This document shows positions 42,030 through 50,473 of a stretch of 64,000 bases of DNA, piece after piece. The translations under genes and the position numbers were made by a program. The stretch comes from Streptomyces clavifer. Lineage in GTDB: Bacteria > Actinomycetota > Actinomycetes > Streptomycetales > Streptomycetaceae. The DNA is taken from the NCBI GenBank assembly GCA_014651175.1, contig BMWJ01000006.1:372001-436000 (forward strand). Direction: 5' to 3'. The notes below the pieces were generated by a model. The model was not told the origin of the DNA. It did not search any database and worked only from the letters and a program-made list of their open reading frames with translations. Each line of letters opens with the position of its first letter. The stretch's first letter is position 1.

Positions 42030-44207
42030 TCAGGGAGCTGGTGATACAGAGACCGGCACAGCGTTGAGCACCGAGGTGCCGGACAGCGGGTCCATGAGGG
42101 TGCCGTCGAGCAGCTGGTTCACGTTGACTCCCGGCTCCGCCTCCGCGACGGACATACGAGTGCCGGGACGGCTGTGCCCCCAGCCGTGGGGAAGGCTCAC
42201 GACCCCGGTCCGGACGGCGTCGGTGATCTCCGCCGGTGCCTCGACCTCGCCGCCCGCGGCGGTGATGCGGGCGGTGTCGCCGTCGGAGAGTCCGACGCGG
42301 GCAGCGTCGTCGGGGTGGATCTGCAACGTGCAGACGTTCGAGCCGCCGCGCAGCGAGGCGACGTTGTGCATCCAGCTGTTGTTGGAGCGCAGATGGCGGC
42401 GGCCGACGAGGACGAGCCCGGTGGGCCCGGTGCCGAGTGCCGCACGCAGCCGGGGCAGGTCGGCGGCGATCGGCGCCGGGAACAGCTCGATGTGACCGCT
42501 GCGGGTCTTCAGCACCTGCGGGAGGCGGGGCTTCAGCGGACCCAGGTCGATCCCGTGCGGATGCGCGAGGACCCGCTCCAGCGTGAGGTCGTACGGGCCC
42601 AGGCGCAGCATCAGGTCGAGGCGCCGCTCCGCCCCGGTGTCGCCCGTCAGCTCGGCGGCGAGCGCCGCGGGGGCCCCGGCCCTGGTCAGCGCAGCGGCGA
42701 TGACCTGGTCGTCGACGGCCTCGGGCGATGCTCCGTGCAGGCCGCCGACGGCGAGGACGAGGCGGGCGAGGATCTCGCTCTCGTCCATCCCGCCGTCCTC
42801 CAGGGGCACGGCGGGACGGCTGTAGCGGACCTGGTTGCGGACGGCGAAGGAGTTGAAGGCGAAGTCGAAGTGGGCACTCTGCGAGGGCGGCGGCGGGGGC
42901 AGCACCACGTCCGCGTGGCGTGCCGTCTCGTTGAGGTACGGGTCGACGCTGACCATGAAGTCGAGGCCGGCCAGTGCCCGGTCGAGACGGTCCCCGTCGG
43001 GGGACGAGAGCACCGGGTTGCCGGCGACGACGATCAGGGCGCGGATCCGCCCCTCCCCCGGGGTCTCGATCTCCTCGGCGAGCGCCGCGGTGGGCAGTTC
43101 GCCCTTGGCCTCGGGGTGGCCGGAGACCCGGCTGCTCCAGCGGCCGAGGGCGAAACCCTTCCCGGGGGCGGCGGCCCGGGGGGCGCGGGCGGTGGCGGAG
43201 AGCGGGAAGAGGGCGCCGCCGGGGCGGTCGAGGTTGCCGGTGAGGATGTTGAGCACGTCGACGAGCCAGCTGGCGAGGGTGCCGTGTTCGACGGTGCAGC
43301 TGCCGATGCGCCCGTACACGGCCGCGGCGGGGGCGGCGGCGAGTTCGCGGGCGACCGTGCGGATGGTGCCCGCGTCGAGGTCGCAGGCGGTGGACACGGC
43401 TTCGGGGGTGAAGTCGGCTATCGCGTGGGCCAGTTCGTCGTAGCCGTCGAGGTGGTCGGCGAGCACGCCGGGGTCGGCGAGCTTCTCCTCGATGAGCACC
43501 TGGGTGAGCGCGGCGAGCAGGAGGGCGTCGGCACCCGGCCGGATCGCGACGTGCCGGTCGGCGAGGCGAGCGGTGCGGGTGCGGCGCGGGTCGACGACGG
43601 TGAGGGTGCCGCCGCGCCTGCGCAGCGCCTTGAGCCTGCCGGGGAAGTCGGGGGCGGTGCAGAGGCTTCCGTTGGATTCGAGCGGGTTGGCGCCGATCAG
43701 CAGGAGGTGGGCGGTGCGGTCCAGGTCGGGTACGGGGATGGCGTGCGCATCACCGAAGAGCAGTCCGCTGGAGACGTGCTTGGGCATCTGGTCCAGGGTG
43801 CTCGCGGTGAAGACGTTGCGGGTGCCGAGCGCGGACAGCAGCAGCGGCGGGTAGAGCGCGCCGGCCATCGTGTGGACGTTGGGGTTGCCCAGGTAGACGC
43901 CGACCGCCTGTGTGCCGTGTGCCTCGGCCAGCGCCGGGAGCTTCGCGGCGATCGTGTCGAACGCCTCGTCCCAGGTCGCCTCGCGCAGGACTCCGTCCTT
44001 GCGCACGAGCGGGCTGCGCAGCCGGTCGGGGTCGGCGTCGAGGCCGCCGAAGGACGCGCCCTTGGGGCAGATGAAGCCCTGGCTGAAGACGTCGTCACGG
44101 TCGCCCCGGGCTCCCGTGACCGTGGTCCCCTCGATGGTGAGGGTGAGTCCGCAGGTGGCTTCACAGAGCGGGCAGACACGCAGAGCGGTGCGGGAATCGT
44201 GGGACAT
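42030..44207 (-). CDS. Molybdopterin oxidoreductase (DMSO reductase superfamily)
   Basis: This 725-residue cytoplasmic enzyme has an N-terminal [4Fe-4S] motif (CPLCEATCGL and CPKG) and the Mo-bis-MGD domains (GANPLESNGSL, VVDPRRTRTA, GNPVLSSPDGDRLDRALAGLDFMVSVDPYLNETARHADVVLPP). A C-terminal molydopterin-dinucleotide-binding domain follows (RSNNSWMHNV, IHPDDAARVGLSDGD). There is no Tat signal and no electron-transfer subunit nearby. The substrate is unknown; members of this group include formate dehydrogenase- and nitrate reductase-like enzymes. GGGGAGGG precedes the ATG. A perfect dyad lies about 100 bases upstream. Confidence 0.88.
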   Translation of the reverse strand: MSHDSRTALRVCPLCEATCGLTLTIEGTTVTGARGDRDDVFSQGFICPKGASFGGLDADPDRLRSPLVRKDGVLREATWDEAFDTIAAKLPALAEAHGTQAVGVYLGNPNVHTMAGALYPPLLLSALGTRNVFTASTLDQMPKHVSSGLLFGDAHAIPVPDLDRTAHLLLIGANPLESNGSLCTAPDFPGRLKALRRRGGTLTVVDPRRTRTARLADRHVAIRPGADALLLAALTQVLIEEKLADPGVLADHLDGYDELAHAIADFTPEAVSTACDLDAGTIRTVARELAAAPAAAVYGRIGSCTVEHGTLASWLVDVLNILTGNLDRPGGALFPLSATARAPRAAAPGKGFALGRWSSRVSGHPEAKGELPTAALAEEIETPGEGRIRALIVVAGNPVLSSPDGDRLDRALAGLDFMVSVDPYLNETARHADVVLPPPPPSQSAHFDFAFNSFAVRNQVRYSRPAVPLEDGGMDESEILARLVLAVGGLHGASPEAVDDQVIAAALTRAGAPAALAAELTGDTGAERRLDLMLRLGPYDLTLERVLAHPHGIDLGPLKPRLPQVLKTRSGHIELFPAPIAADLPRLRAALGTGPTGLVLVGRRHLRSNNSWMHNVASLRGGSNVCTLQIHPDDAARVGLSDGDTARITAAGGEVEAPAEITDAVRTGVVSLPHGWGHSRPGTRMSVAEAEPGVNVNQLLDGTLMDPLSGTSVLNAVPVSVSPAP

Positions 44208-44302
44208 GGGCCCTCCCCGGGGCGGCGACAGCGGTGGCGCGCGGGCGTGCGGCGGTGCACCGCGGCCCGCGGGGCGGGCGCGGTTCCCGGCGGGACCGAG
44301 CA

Positions 44303-44314
44303 TACCGACCGGTA
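44303..44314. promoter_or_regulatory. Operator-like dyad before the molybdopterin oxidoreductase gene
   Basis: TACCG-AC-CGGTA is a perfect dyad in the gap between the TetR gene and the oxidoreductase gene. Confidence 0.45.
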
Positions 44315-44393
44315 CGGATGCTGGCGAGGGTGTGGACGCCCGCCTTCTCGCCCTCCGGCCCGCCAGCCGGGCGGGAGTTGCCCGCCGGCCGGG

Positions 44394-45038
44394 TCACACC
44401 GCGGGCGGGGGCCCGTCGAGGACGCCGGCCAGATAGGCCTGGAGCAGGATCCGGGTCTCGGCTATCAGGGCCGGGTCGCCCGACGGGTCCGAGCGGAAGG
44501 CGAGCCGGAGCAGCGCGTCGGCCGCCTCCACGCAGACCAGGACCGTCCGGAGCAGATCCCCGTCGGTCCCGGAGCGATGGCCGAGGTGACCGGAGAGCAG
44601 GGCGGCCAGCCGGTCCGCCACCCGCTGGTTCGCCTGGTCGAGGGGATCGGCGACCGGGACGGGCGGACCGAAGTCGACGAGGGCGAAGCCGGGGACGGAA
44701 CGCTTCATCGCCAGGTACTCGTCGAGTACGGCGTCGATGGCCGCACGCCACTCCTGTGCGGGGATGACCGCGAGACGGTCGACGATCCGCTCGGCGTAGA
44801 GGTCCAGGTTCCGCTCGGCCAGGGCGTCGACCAGGGCCCGTTTGTTGGGGAAGAAGCGGTAGACGGAGCCGATGGGCACCCCGGCACGGTCAGCCACCGC
44901 CCGGGTGGACAGCTGTTCGTAGCCGGTCTCGTCGAGGAGTCCGGCACCGGCGTCGAGGATCCGGGCCAGGCGGTCGGCGCTTCGCTGCTGCACCGGGACG
45001 CGCCGGAGGTTCGTATTCGCAGGGGACACGCCCACCAT
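44394..45038 (-). CDS. TetR-family regulator
   Basis: This 214-residue protein has the helix-turn-helix LSTRAVADRAGVPIGSVYRFFPNKRALVDALAERNL and a C-terminal domain beginning ERIVDRLAVIPAQEWRAAIDAVLDEYL. It is the gene just before the molybdopterin oxidoreductase gene on the same strand. The dyad in between suggests it represses that gene. No strong ribosome site precedes the ATG, and GTG one codon later is possible. Confidence 0.87.
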   Translation of the reverse strand: MVGVSPANTNLRRVPVQQRSADRLARILDAGAGLLDETGYEQLSTRAVADRAGVPIGSVYRFFPNKRALVDALAERNLDLYAERIVDRLAVIPAQEWRAAIDAVLDEYLAMKRSVPGFALVDFGPPVPVADPLDQANQRVADRLAALLSGHLGHRSGTDGDLLRTVLVCVEAADALLRLAFRSDPSGDPALIAETRILLQAYLAGVLDGPPPAV

Positions 45039-45172
45039 GATGCCGTGAGCCCCGACAGGGGTTCGATCCCCCCACGAACCGCTCACGGGCCGCCCACCTC
45101 GGGCGCTCCCGGCGGGAGCCCCTTCCGCACCCTTCGTCCCGCCCGTTACACCCGAGTGCACCACGTATGCCG

Positions 45173-45239
45173 TTGACGGGCCGCGTTTCCATTCCTACGG
45201 TTGCCCATAGGATTCCTCGTCGGGGATCCACAGGATTCC
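45173..45239 (+). promoter_or_regulatory. hmgA promoter and AGGATTCC direct repeats
   Basis: TTGACG and TACGGT are 17 bases apart, a near-consensus vegetative promoter. Just downstream, AGGATTCC occurs twice (45209-45216 and 45232-45239) with a 23-base period, about two helical turns, so a regulator may bind across the transcription start. Confidence 0.65.
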
Positions 45240-45260
45240 TTTTCTCACCGGGAGCGCATG

Positions 45261-46580
45261 ATGAGCGGCATCGAGCAGGCGAGGAAGACCGCGGAAGAAC
45301 TCACCTACGGGGCCGGATTCGGCAACGAGCACAGCTCGGAGGCCGTGCGGGGCGCCCTGCCGCACGGCCGCAACTCGCCGCAGCGCGCCCCGCTCGGGCT
45401 GTACGCGGAACAGCTGAGCGGCTCGGCCTTCACGGAACCCCGGGCCCGCAACCGCAGGTCCTGGCTCTACCGGATCCGCCCCTCGGCGGCCCACCCCGCC
45501 TTCGTCCGCATCGACAACGGCACACTGCGCACCGCCCCGTTCACCGAGGCGGTCCCCGACCCCAACCGGCTGCGCTGGGACCCCCTCCCCGACGCCGCAC
45601 CGGGGACGGACTTCCTGACGGGCCTGTGGACGCTGGGCGGCAACGGCGACGCCGCGCAGCGCACCGGCATGGCCGTCCACCTCTACAGCGCGAACTCCTC
45701 CATGACCGACCGGGTGTTCAGCGACTCCGACGGCGAGCTCCTGATCGTCCCCGAGCACGGCGGCCTGCTGCTCCGCACCGAGCTGGGCCTGCTCCGCGCG
45801 GAGCCGGGCCACGTCGCGCTGATCCCGCGCGGGGTCCGCTTCCGCGTCGAGCTCCTCGGCACCACCGCCCGCGGCTACGTCTGCGAGAACTACGGGCAGC
45901 CGTTCGTACTCCCCGACCTGGGACCGATCGGGGCCAACGGCCTGGCCAACGCGCGGGACTTCCTGGCACCCGTGGCGGCGTTCGAGGACCGTGAGGGCCC
46001 CGTCGAGGTGGTCAACAAGTTCTGCGGGAACCTCTGGTCGGCGACCTACGGCCACTCGCCGCTCGACGTCGTCGCCTGGCACGGGAACCACACCCCGTAC
46101 GTCTACGACCTGCGCCGCTTCAACGTCCTCGGCAGCATCAGCTACGACCATCCCGACCCGTCCATCTTCACCGTGCTGACCTCGCCGTCCGACACCCCGG
46201 GGCTGGCCGGGGTCGACTTCGTCGTCTTCGCGCCCCGTTGGCTGGTCGGCGAGGACACCTTCCGCCCGCCGTACTTCCACCGGAACGTGATGAGCGAGTA
46301 CATGGGCCTGATCGAGGGCGCGTACGACGCCAAGGCGGGCGGCTTCGTACCGGGCGGCGGTTCGCTGCACAACATGATGTCGGCACACGGCCCCGACCGT
46401 GCGACCTTCGACCGGGCGAGCGCGGCGGAGCTGAAGCCGCAGAAGATCGACGACGGACTCGCGTTCATGTTCGAGACCCGCTGGCCGGTCACGGCGACCG
46501 CCCAGGCGGCCGGCGCGGTCCATCTGCAGCGCGGGTACGACGACGTGTGGCAGGGTCTGAGCCGCAACTTCCGGCCGTGA
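45261..46580 (+). CDS. hmgA: Homogentisate 1,2-dioxygenase
   Basis: This 439-residue non-haem iron dioxygenase opens the ring of homogentisate to maleylacetoacetate in tyrosine and phenylalanine breakdown. It starts [26 protein letters not shown]. The family core is [38 protein letters not shown]. The iron ligands lie in [20 protein letters not shown] (His and Glu) and [14 protein letters not shown]. Two adjacent ATG codons occur; the second has the better spacing to GGGAG. A GntR gene follows 41 bases downstream. Confidence 0.96.
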   Translation: MSGIEQARKTAEELTYGAGFGNEHSSEAVRGALPHGRNSPQRAPLGLYAEQLSGSAFTEPRARNRRSWLYRIRPSAAHPAFVRIDNGTLRTAPFTEAVPDPNRLRWDPLPDAAPGTDFLTGLWTLGGNGDAAQRTGMAVHLYSANSSMTDRVFSDSDGELLIVPEHGGLLLRTELGLLRAEPGHVALIPRGVRFRVELLGTTARGYVCENYGQPFVLPDLGPIGANGLANARDFLAPVAAFEDREGPVEVVNKFCGNLWSATYGHSPLDVVAWHGNHTPYVYDLRRFNVLGSISYDHPDPSIFTVLTSPSDTPGLAGVDFVVFAPRWLVGEDTFRPPYFHRNVMSEYMGLIEGAYDAKAGGFVPGGGSLHNMMSAHGPDRATFDRASAAELKPQKIDDGLAFMFETRWPVTATAQAAGAVHLQRGYDDVWQGLSRNFRP

Positions 46581-46621
46581 GACCCGCGGTCGGCCCTGCG
46601 GAGAGAGTCCAGGTGGAACGG

Positions 46622-47398
46622 ATGGATCAGGTGAACGAGGTGCGTCACACGCCCGCCTTTGCCCCCGACTCCCTGGTGCTGAACCGGAAGCTGCCCCTGT
46701 GGTACCAGGTATCGCAGTCGCTGCGGGCCTCCATACTGGGCCGGCCCCAGGACGCGTCGCCCCGGCTGCCGACCGAGGAGCAGCTCGCCGTGCACTACGG
46801 CGTCAGTGTCCTCACCATGCGCCAGGCCCTCAAGGAGTTGGAGTCCGAGGGCCTGATCAACAGGCACCGGCGGCGCGGGACCTTCATCGAGCCGCGCGCC
46901 CGGCGGGTGTCGCCGGTCCGGCTGCTGGGGTCGATCGACGCGATCGTCGCCCAGCAGTCGGGCGAGCGGACGACCGTCCTCGGACACGGCCCGGCCGCCG
47001 TCCCCGGGGACCTCGCCGAGTTCTTCCCGGACTGCCCCGAGGTGGTCAACTACCGCCGGCTGCGCTGCGACGACGACACGGGTGAACCCACGAACTGGGC
47101 GGAGAACTCCGTGCGTCCCGAGATCGCGGCCCGGCTCGACGTGGCCGATCTGGAGCGGTGGCCGATGACCAAGGTGCTGCGCGACGCCGTCGGCGTACGG
47201 ATCTCCCGGATCACGGACACCGTCGAGGCCCGCCTCGCCGACCCGGCCACGGCCGAACTGCTCCAGGTCCCGCTGCTCAGCCCGATCCTGCACTACACCG
47301 GGGTGACGTACGACGAGGGCGGCCGGGTGGTGGACGTGGCACGGATCCGGTACCGCGGGGACCGCTTCTCCTTCTCCGTGACGGTGGAGGCGCACTGA
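46622..47398 (+). CDS. GntR/HutC-family regulator with UTRA domain
   Basis: This 258-residue protein has a winged helix (LWYQVSQSLRASILGRPQDASPRLPTEEQLAVHYGVSVLTMRQALKELESEGLINRHRRRGTFIEPR). A UTRA effector domain follows (residues about 90-258), ending RIRYRGDRFSFSVTVEAH. Lying just after hmgA on the same strand, it may control homogentisate catabolism; that is inference. A GTG three codons upstream is another possible start with a better GGAGAGAG ribosome site. Confidence 0.87.
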   Translation: MDQVNEVRHTPAFAPDSLVLNRKLPLWYQVSQSLRASILGRPQDASPRLPTEEQLAVHYGVSVLTMRQALKELESEGLINRHRRRGTFIEPRARRVSPVRLLGSIDAIVAQQSGERTTVLGHGPAAVPGDLAEFFPDCPEVVNYRRLRCDDDTGEPTNWAENSVRPEIAARLDVADLERWPMTKVLRDAVGVRISRITDTVEARLADPATAELLQVPLLSPILHYTGVTYDEGGRVVDVARIRYRGDRFSFSVTVEAH

Positions 47399-47474
47399 CG
47401 GCGGCCCGCCGCCACGGCCCGGCCGCCGTTACGATGCCGGGGGCGGCGGACGTGGCGACGGGGAGGACGACACG

Positions 47475-48704
47475 GTGGCAGCACGGGTGGCGGCCGGAGC
47501 CGGCGGGGGCGCGGCACCCCCGTTGCTGGACGACCTCATGCCCTGGTCCGTACGGCCCCTGAGGACGGGCCGCTCCTGGGTGACGGCCCCGGACGCGGCC
47601 TCCCTGCGGGCCCGTTGGGACCTGCTGGCGGGAGCCGAGGGCGCCGAGCAGGAGCGCCTGTTCCGGCCCAGCCGCTCCCGTACGCCGCTGACCCCGGCCG
47701 CCGCGCTGCCGGGCCGGCCCACCGGCACGGGCGGCTTCGCCCGGGACCCGGGGCCGTATCCGGAGCCGGTACGCATCCTGCACGGCCCCTTCGACGAGCA
47801 CTGGCTGATCCCCGACCACCGGCTGATCGACGCGGCCCGACCCGAGCTGTGGCGGGTCGCCGACGCGCACCAGCTGTTCGCCGTCGAGCACGGGTACGTG
47901 CCGCGGGGCGGCGGACCCGCCCTGTCCGTGACGGCGTTGCTGCCCGACGGGCACGCACCGGCGGGCCGCCCCGGCCGGATTCGCCCGCTCTACCGCCGTC
48001 CCGGCGCGCAGGAGCCCAATCTCGCACCCGGCCTGCCGGACCTGCTGCGCTCCCGGTACGGGGACGCAGCCGGTGCGGAGTCCGTGCTCGCCTGGACCCT
48101 GGCCGCCGCCCTCCCCTCCGCGGCGGGCCCCGTCGTACCGCTGCCGGCGGACGGCGCCCTGTGGGCGGAGGGGGTGGCGCTGGGCCGGGAGCTGCTGAGG
48201 GTTCAGCTGCGCGGGGCGCACGGCGGGGAGCGCCCGCGGCTCCCGGGCGGCCGGCGCCCGTATGTGCGGGCGGCGATCCCGCCGCGGCCCGAAGGACTGG
48301 ACTACGACCCGGCGACCGGGACACTGGCCCTCGGCGCCGGCCGGGTCTCCCCCGTGCCCGCCGGGGCCTGGGAGTTCCGGGTGAACGGGATGCGGATGCT
48401 GGAGCTCTGGTTCGCACGCCGCACCGCACCGGACGGGGCGGAGGGCCTGGCGGCCGTGCGGGCGCCCGGCTGGCCGCAGGAGTGGACCTCCGAGCTGCTC
48501 GAACTGATCACGGTCCTGGCCCTGCTCGGCGAACTGGCGCCCCGGCAGGCGGCGTTGCGGGACCGGCTCGACGGGGACCCGGGGCCGACCAGGGACGGAC
48601 TGCGCGGGGCCGGGGTGCTACCCGTCCCCGCGTCGGCCCGGCGGCCCGCCTCCGTACTGGACCACCACGAGGAGGGCCCCGAGGGGCAGTTCGCCCTGCT
48701 GTGA
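47475..48704 (+). CDS. Orphan type ISP restriction-modification specificity-domain protein
   Basis: This 409-residue protein resembles the C-terminal DNA-specificity domain (PF18135 type) of single-chain type ISP restriction-modification enzymes. Matching stretches are WSVRPLRTGRSWVTAPDAASLRARWDLL, RILHGPFDEHWLIPDHRLIDAARPELWRVADAHQLF, EPNLAPGLPDLLRSRYG, LDYDPATGTLALG and WEFRVNGMRMLELWF. It has no nuclease, helicase or methyltransferase domain, and none is encoded nearby. It may bind DNA without cutting it or be a relic. GGGAGGAC precedes the GTG start. Confidence 0.75.
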   Translation: MAARVAAGAGGGAAPPLLDDLMPWSVRPLRTGRSWVTAPDAASLRARWDLLAGAEGAEQERLFRPSRSRTPLTPAAALPGRPTGTGGFARDPGPYPEPVRILHGPFDEHWLIPDHRLIDAARPELWRVADAHQLFAVEHGYVPRGGGPALSVTALLPDGHAPAGRPGRIRPLYRRPGAQEPNLAPGLPDLLRSRYGDAAGAESVLAWTLAAALPSAAGPVVPLPADGALWAEGVALGRELLRVQLRGAHGGERPRLPGGRRPYVRAAIPPRPEGLDYDPATGTLALGAGRVSPVPAGAWEFRVNGMRMLELWFARRTAPDGAEGLAAVRAPGWPQEWTSELLELITVLALLGELAPRQAALRDRLDGDPGPTRDGLRGAGVLPVPASARRPASVLDHHEEGPEGQFALL

Positions 48705-48730
48705 CCCCCGGGCGGCCGGGCGGATACCGG

Positions 48731-49441
48731 CTACCTGTCGAACGAGTCCAGCACCCGGCCGAGAGCCCGGTCGAAGACCCCCTCGAGGTCGATCGGTCCG
48801 GGGTCCTCGGCGAATCCGGCCGCCATGCGCGGATACCTGCCGGTCGCGATCTGGCTCATCAGGTAGCGGGTGCGGATCTCCTGTTCCTGCTCCGGTGACC
48901 AGGGGAGCGAGCGACCGCGTTCCGCCGTGGCGATCTCGTTGGCCACGTAGGTGGTGATCACGCCGTTGACCATGGCGATGAGTTCCATCTTCTCGCCGAA
49001 CCGGGCGTCGAAGCCGTCCAGACAGCTGAGCGCGTACTCGAGGTAGGCCAGGGCGTTCGGGCTGAATCCGTAGACCGGGGACATCAGCCGGGGCACCCAG
49101 GTGTGACGGTGCATCATCGCGCGCGCCTGGTGGGCGAGGGCCAGGATGTCGGCACGCCAGTCGCCGGAGGGCTTCTCCGGCAGGTCATAGCCGGCACTGA
49201 CCGCGTCGAACATCAGCTCGTACAGGTCCTCCTTGCGCGGGACGTAGTTGTACAGCGACATCGTGCCGCAGCCGAGCTCGGCGGCCACCTTCCGCATCGA
49301 CACGGCGTCGAGGCCCTCCGCATCCGCGATGCGCACGGCCGCCGCCGCGATGTCGGCACGGCTGAATGCGGGCTTGGGCCCGCGCCCCGCACGCTCGGGG
49401 CGCGCCCAGATCACTTCGGGTACAGCGGGTCGCCCCACCAT
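48731..49441 (-). CDS. TetR-family regulator of the drug exporter
   Basis: This 236-residue TetR protein has the helix-turn-helix DAVSMRKVAAELGCGTMSLYNYVPRKEDLYELMFDAV. A TetR_C_1-type ligand domain follows (ADILALAHQARAMMHRHTWVPRLMS). It is divergent from an ABC exporter operon. Two 20-base operator-like repeats lie between and just inside the exporter gene, so it should repress the exporter and sense its substrate. GAGGTGG precedes the ATG. Confidence 0.92.
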   Translation of the reverse strand: MVGRPAVPEVIWARPERAGRGPKPAFSRADIAAAAVRIADAEGLDAVSMRKVAAELGCGTMSLYNYVPRKEDLYELMFDAVSAGYDLPEKPSGDWRADILALAHQARAMMHRHTWVPRLMSPVYGFSPNALAYLEYALSCLDGFDARFGEKMELIAMVNGVITTYVANEIATAERGRSLPWSPEQEQEIRTRYLMSQIATGRYPRMAAGFAEDPGPIDLEGVFDRALGRVLDSFDR

Positions 49442-49468
49442 CGATCACCACCTCTCCCACCATCGTAG

Positions 49469-49488
49469 TTACGTACACCGTACGAAGT
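49469..49488. promoter_or_regulatory. Operator copy 1 of the exporter repressor
   Basis: TTACGTACACCGTACGAAGT contains the dyad CGTAC-ACC-GTACG. It overlaps the expected -35 position of the exporter promoter. Confidence 0.6.
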
Positions 49489-49492
49489 GCGC

Positions 49493-49498
49493 TACGGT
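49493..49498 (+). promoter_or_regulatory. Putative -10 box of the leaderless exporter operon
   Basis: TACGGT ends 6 bases before the ATG and sits between the two operator copies. Confidence 0.5.
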
Positions 49499-49504
49499 GC
49501 ACCC

Positions 49505-50473
49505 ATGGAAACTACGTACGCTGTACTTAGTGAAGGCCTGGAGAAGCGCTACGGAGACGTCCAGGCGCTGCGCGGACTCGATCTCGCCGTCGCCGAGGGC
49601 ACCGTCTGCGGCGTGCTGGGGCCGAACGGCGCGGGCAAGAGCACAGCCGTCCGGGTGCTGACCACGCTGACCGGGCCGGACGGCGGCAGCGCCCGGGTCG
49701 CCGGTCACGACGTGGTCCGGGAGGCGGCAGCGGTGCGCGCCGCGATCGGCGTCACCGGACAGAGCACCTCGATCGACGGCGAGCTCTCCGGACGGCAGAA
49801 TCTGCGGCTCTTCGCGCGGCTGCTCCGCTACCGCGGCGCGGCGGGCCACGCACGCGCCGAGGAACTGCTGGAGCGTTTCGGGCTTACCGAGGCGGCCGGC
49901 CGGCCCGCCCGCACCTACTCCGGCGGCATGCGCCGCCGCCTGGACCTCGCGGTGGGCCTGCTCACCCGCCCGCAGGTGCTCTTCCTCGACGAGCCGACGA
50001 CCGGACTCGACCCGCACAGCCGCAACCAGATCTGGGCGGCCGTCCGCGAGCTGGCCGGGCGGGGCACCACGGTCCTGCTCACCACGCAGTACCTCGAGGA
50101 GGCGGACCGGCTGGCCGACGACATCGTGCTGATCGACCGGGGCCGGGCCGCGCACCGCGGCACCCCGGCCGAACTCAAGGCGCTCATCGGCGCCTACGCG
50201 GAGGTCGTCGTCGCCGACACGTCGGCGCTCGGGGCCGCGGCCGCGGTGCTCGACCAGCTGACCGGCGCGGAGCCGGTGCTCGACCACGAGCACCGCACCG
50301 TCGGCGCGGTCGCCACGGACCCCACGTTGACCCTGCCCCGCATCGTCCGCGAACTGGACGCGGCGGGCGTCCCCGTGATGGACGCGAGCCTGCGTCCGCC
50401 CACCCTCGACGAGGCCTTCCTCCGGCTGACCGGCCGGGAGGACACCCACACGGTGAAGGAGCCGGCGGCATGA
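49505..50473 (+). CDS. DrrA-type ABC exporter ATP-binding protein
   Basis: This 322-residue ATPase belongs to the daunorubicin-resistance class. The Walker A motif is GPNGAGKSTAVRVL, and the others are signature YSGGMRRRLDLAVGL, Walker B VLFLDEPTTGLDPHSR and the H-region LTTQYLEEADRLAD. The C-terminal DrrA domain ends RPPTLDEAFLRLTGREDT. With the permease encoded next it should export a drug-like molecule. The mRNA is probably leaderless. Codons 3-9 contain the second operator copy, so regulation and coding overlap. Confidence 0.94.
   Translation: METTYAVLSEGLEKRYGDVQALRGLDLAVAEGTVCGVLGPNGAGKSTAVRVLTTLTGPDGGSARVAGHDVVREAAAVRAAIGVTGQSTSIDGELSGRQNLRLFARLLRYRGAAGHARAEELLERFGLTEAAGRPARTYSGGMRRRLDLAVGLLTRPQVLFLDEPTTGLDPHSRNQIWAAVRELAGRGTTVLLTTQYLEEADRLADDIVLIDRGRAAHRGTPAELKALIGAYAEVVVADTSALGAAAAVLDQLTGAEPVLDHEHRTVGAVATDPTLTLPRIVRELDAAGVPVMDASLRPPTLDEAFLRLTGREDTHTVKEPAA
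49512..49531. promoter_or_regulatory. Operator copy 2, inside the exporter coding sequence
   Basis: CTACGTACGCTGTACTTAGT matches copy 1 at 15 of 20 positions and lies within codons 3-9 of the ATPase gene. Confidence 0.6.

Noticed and set aside
42174-45176. A 1000-codon plus-strand frame
   Set aside because: It runs opposite the molybdopterin oxidoreductase and TetR genes and consists of Gly/Glu/Val/Arg-rich shadow sequence.
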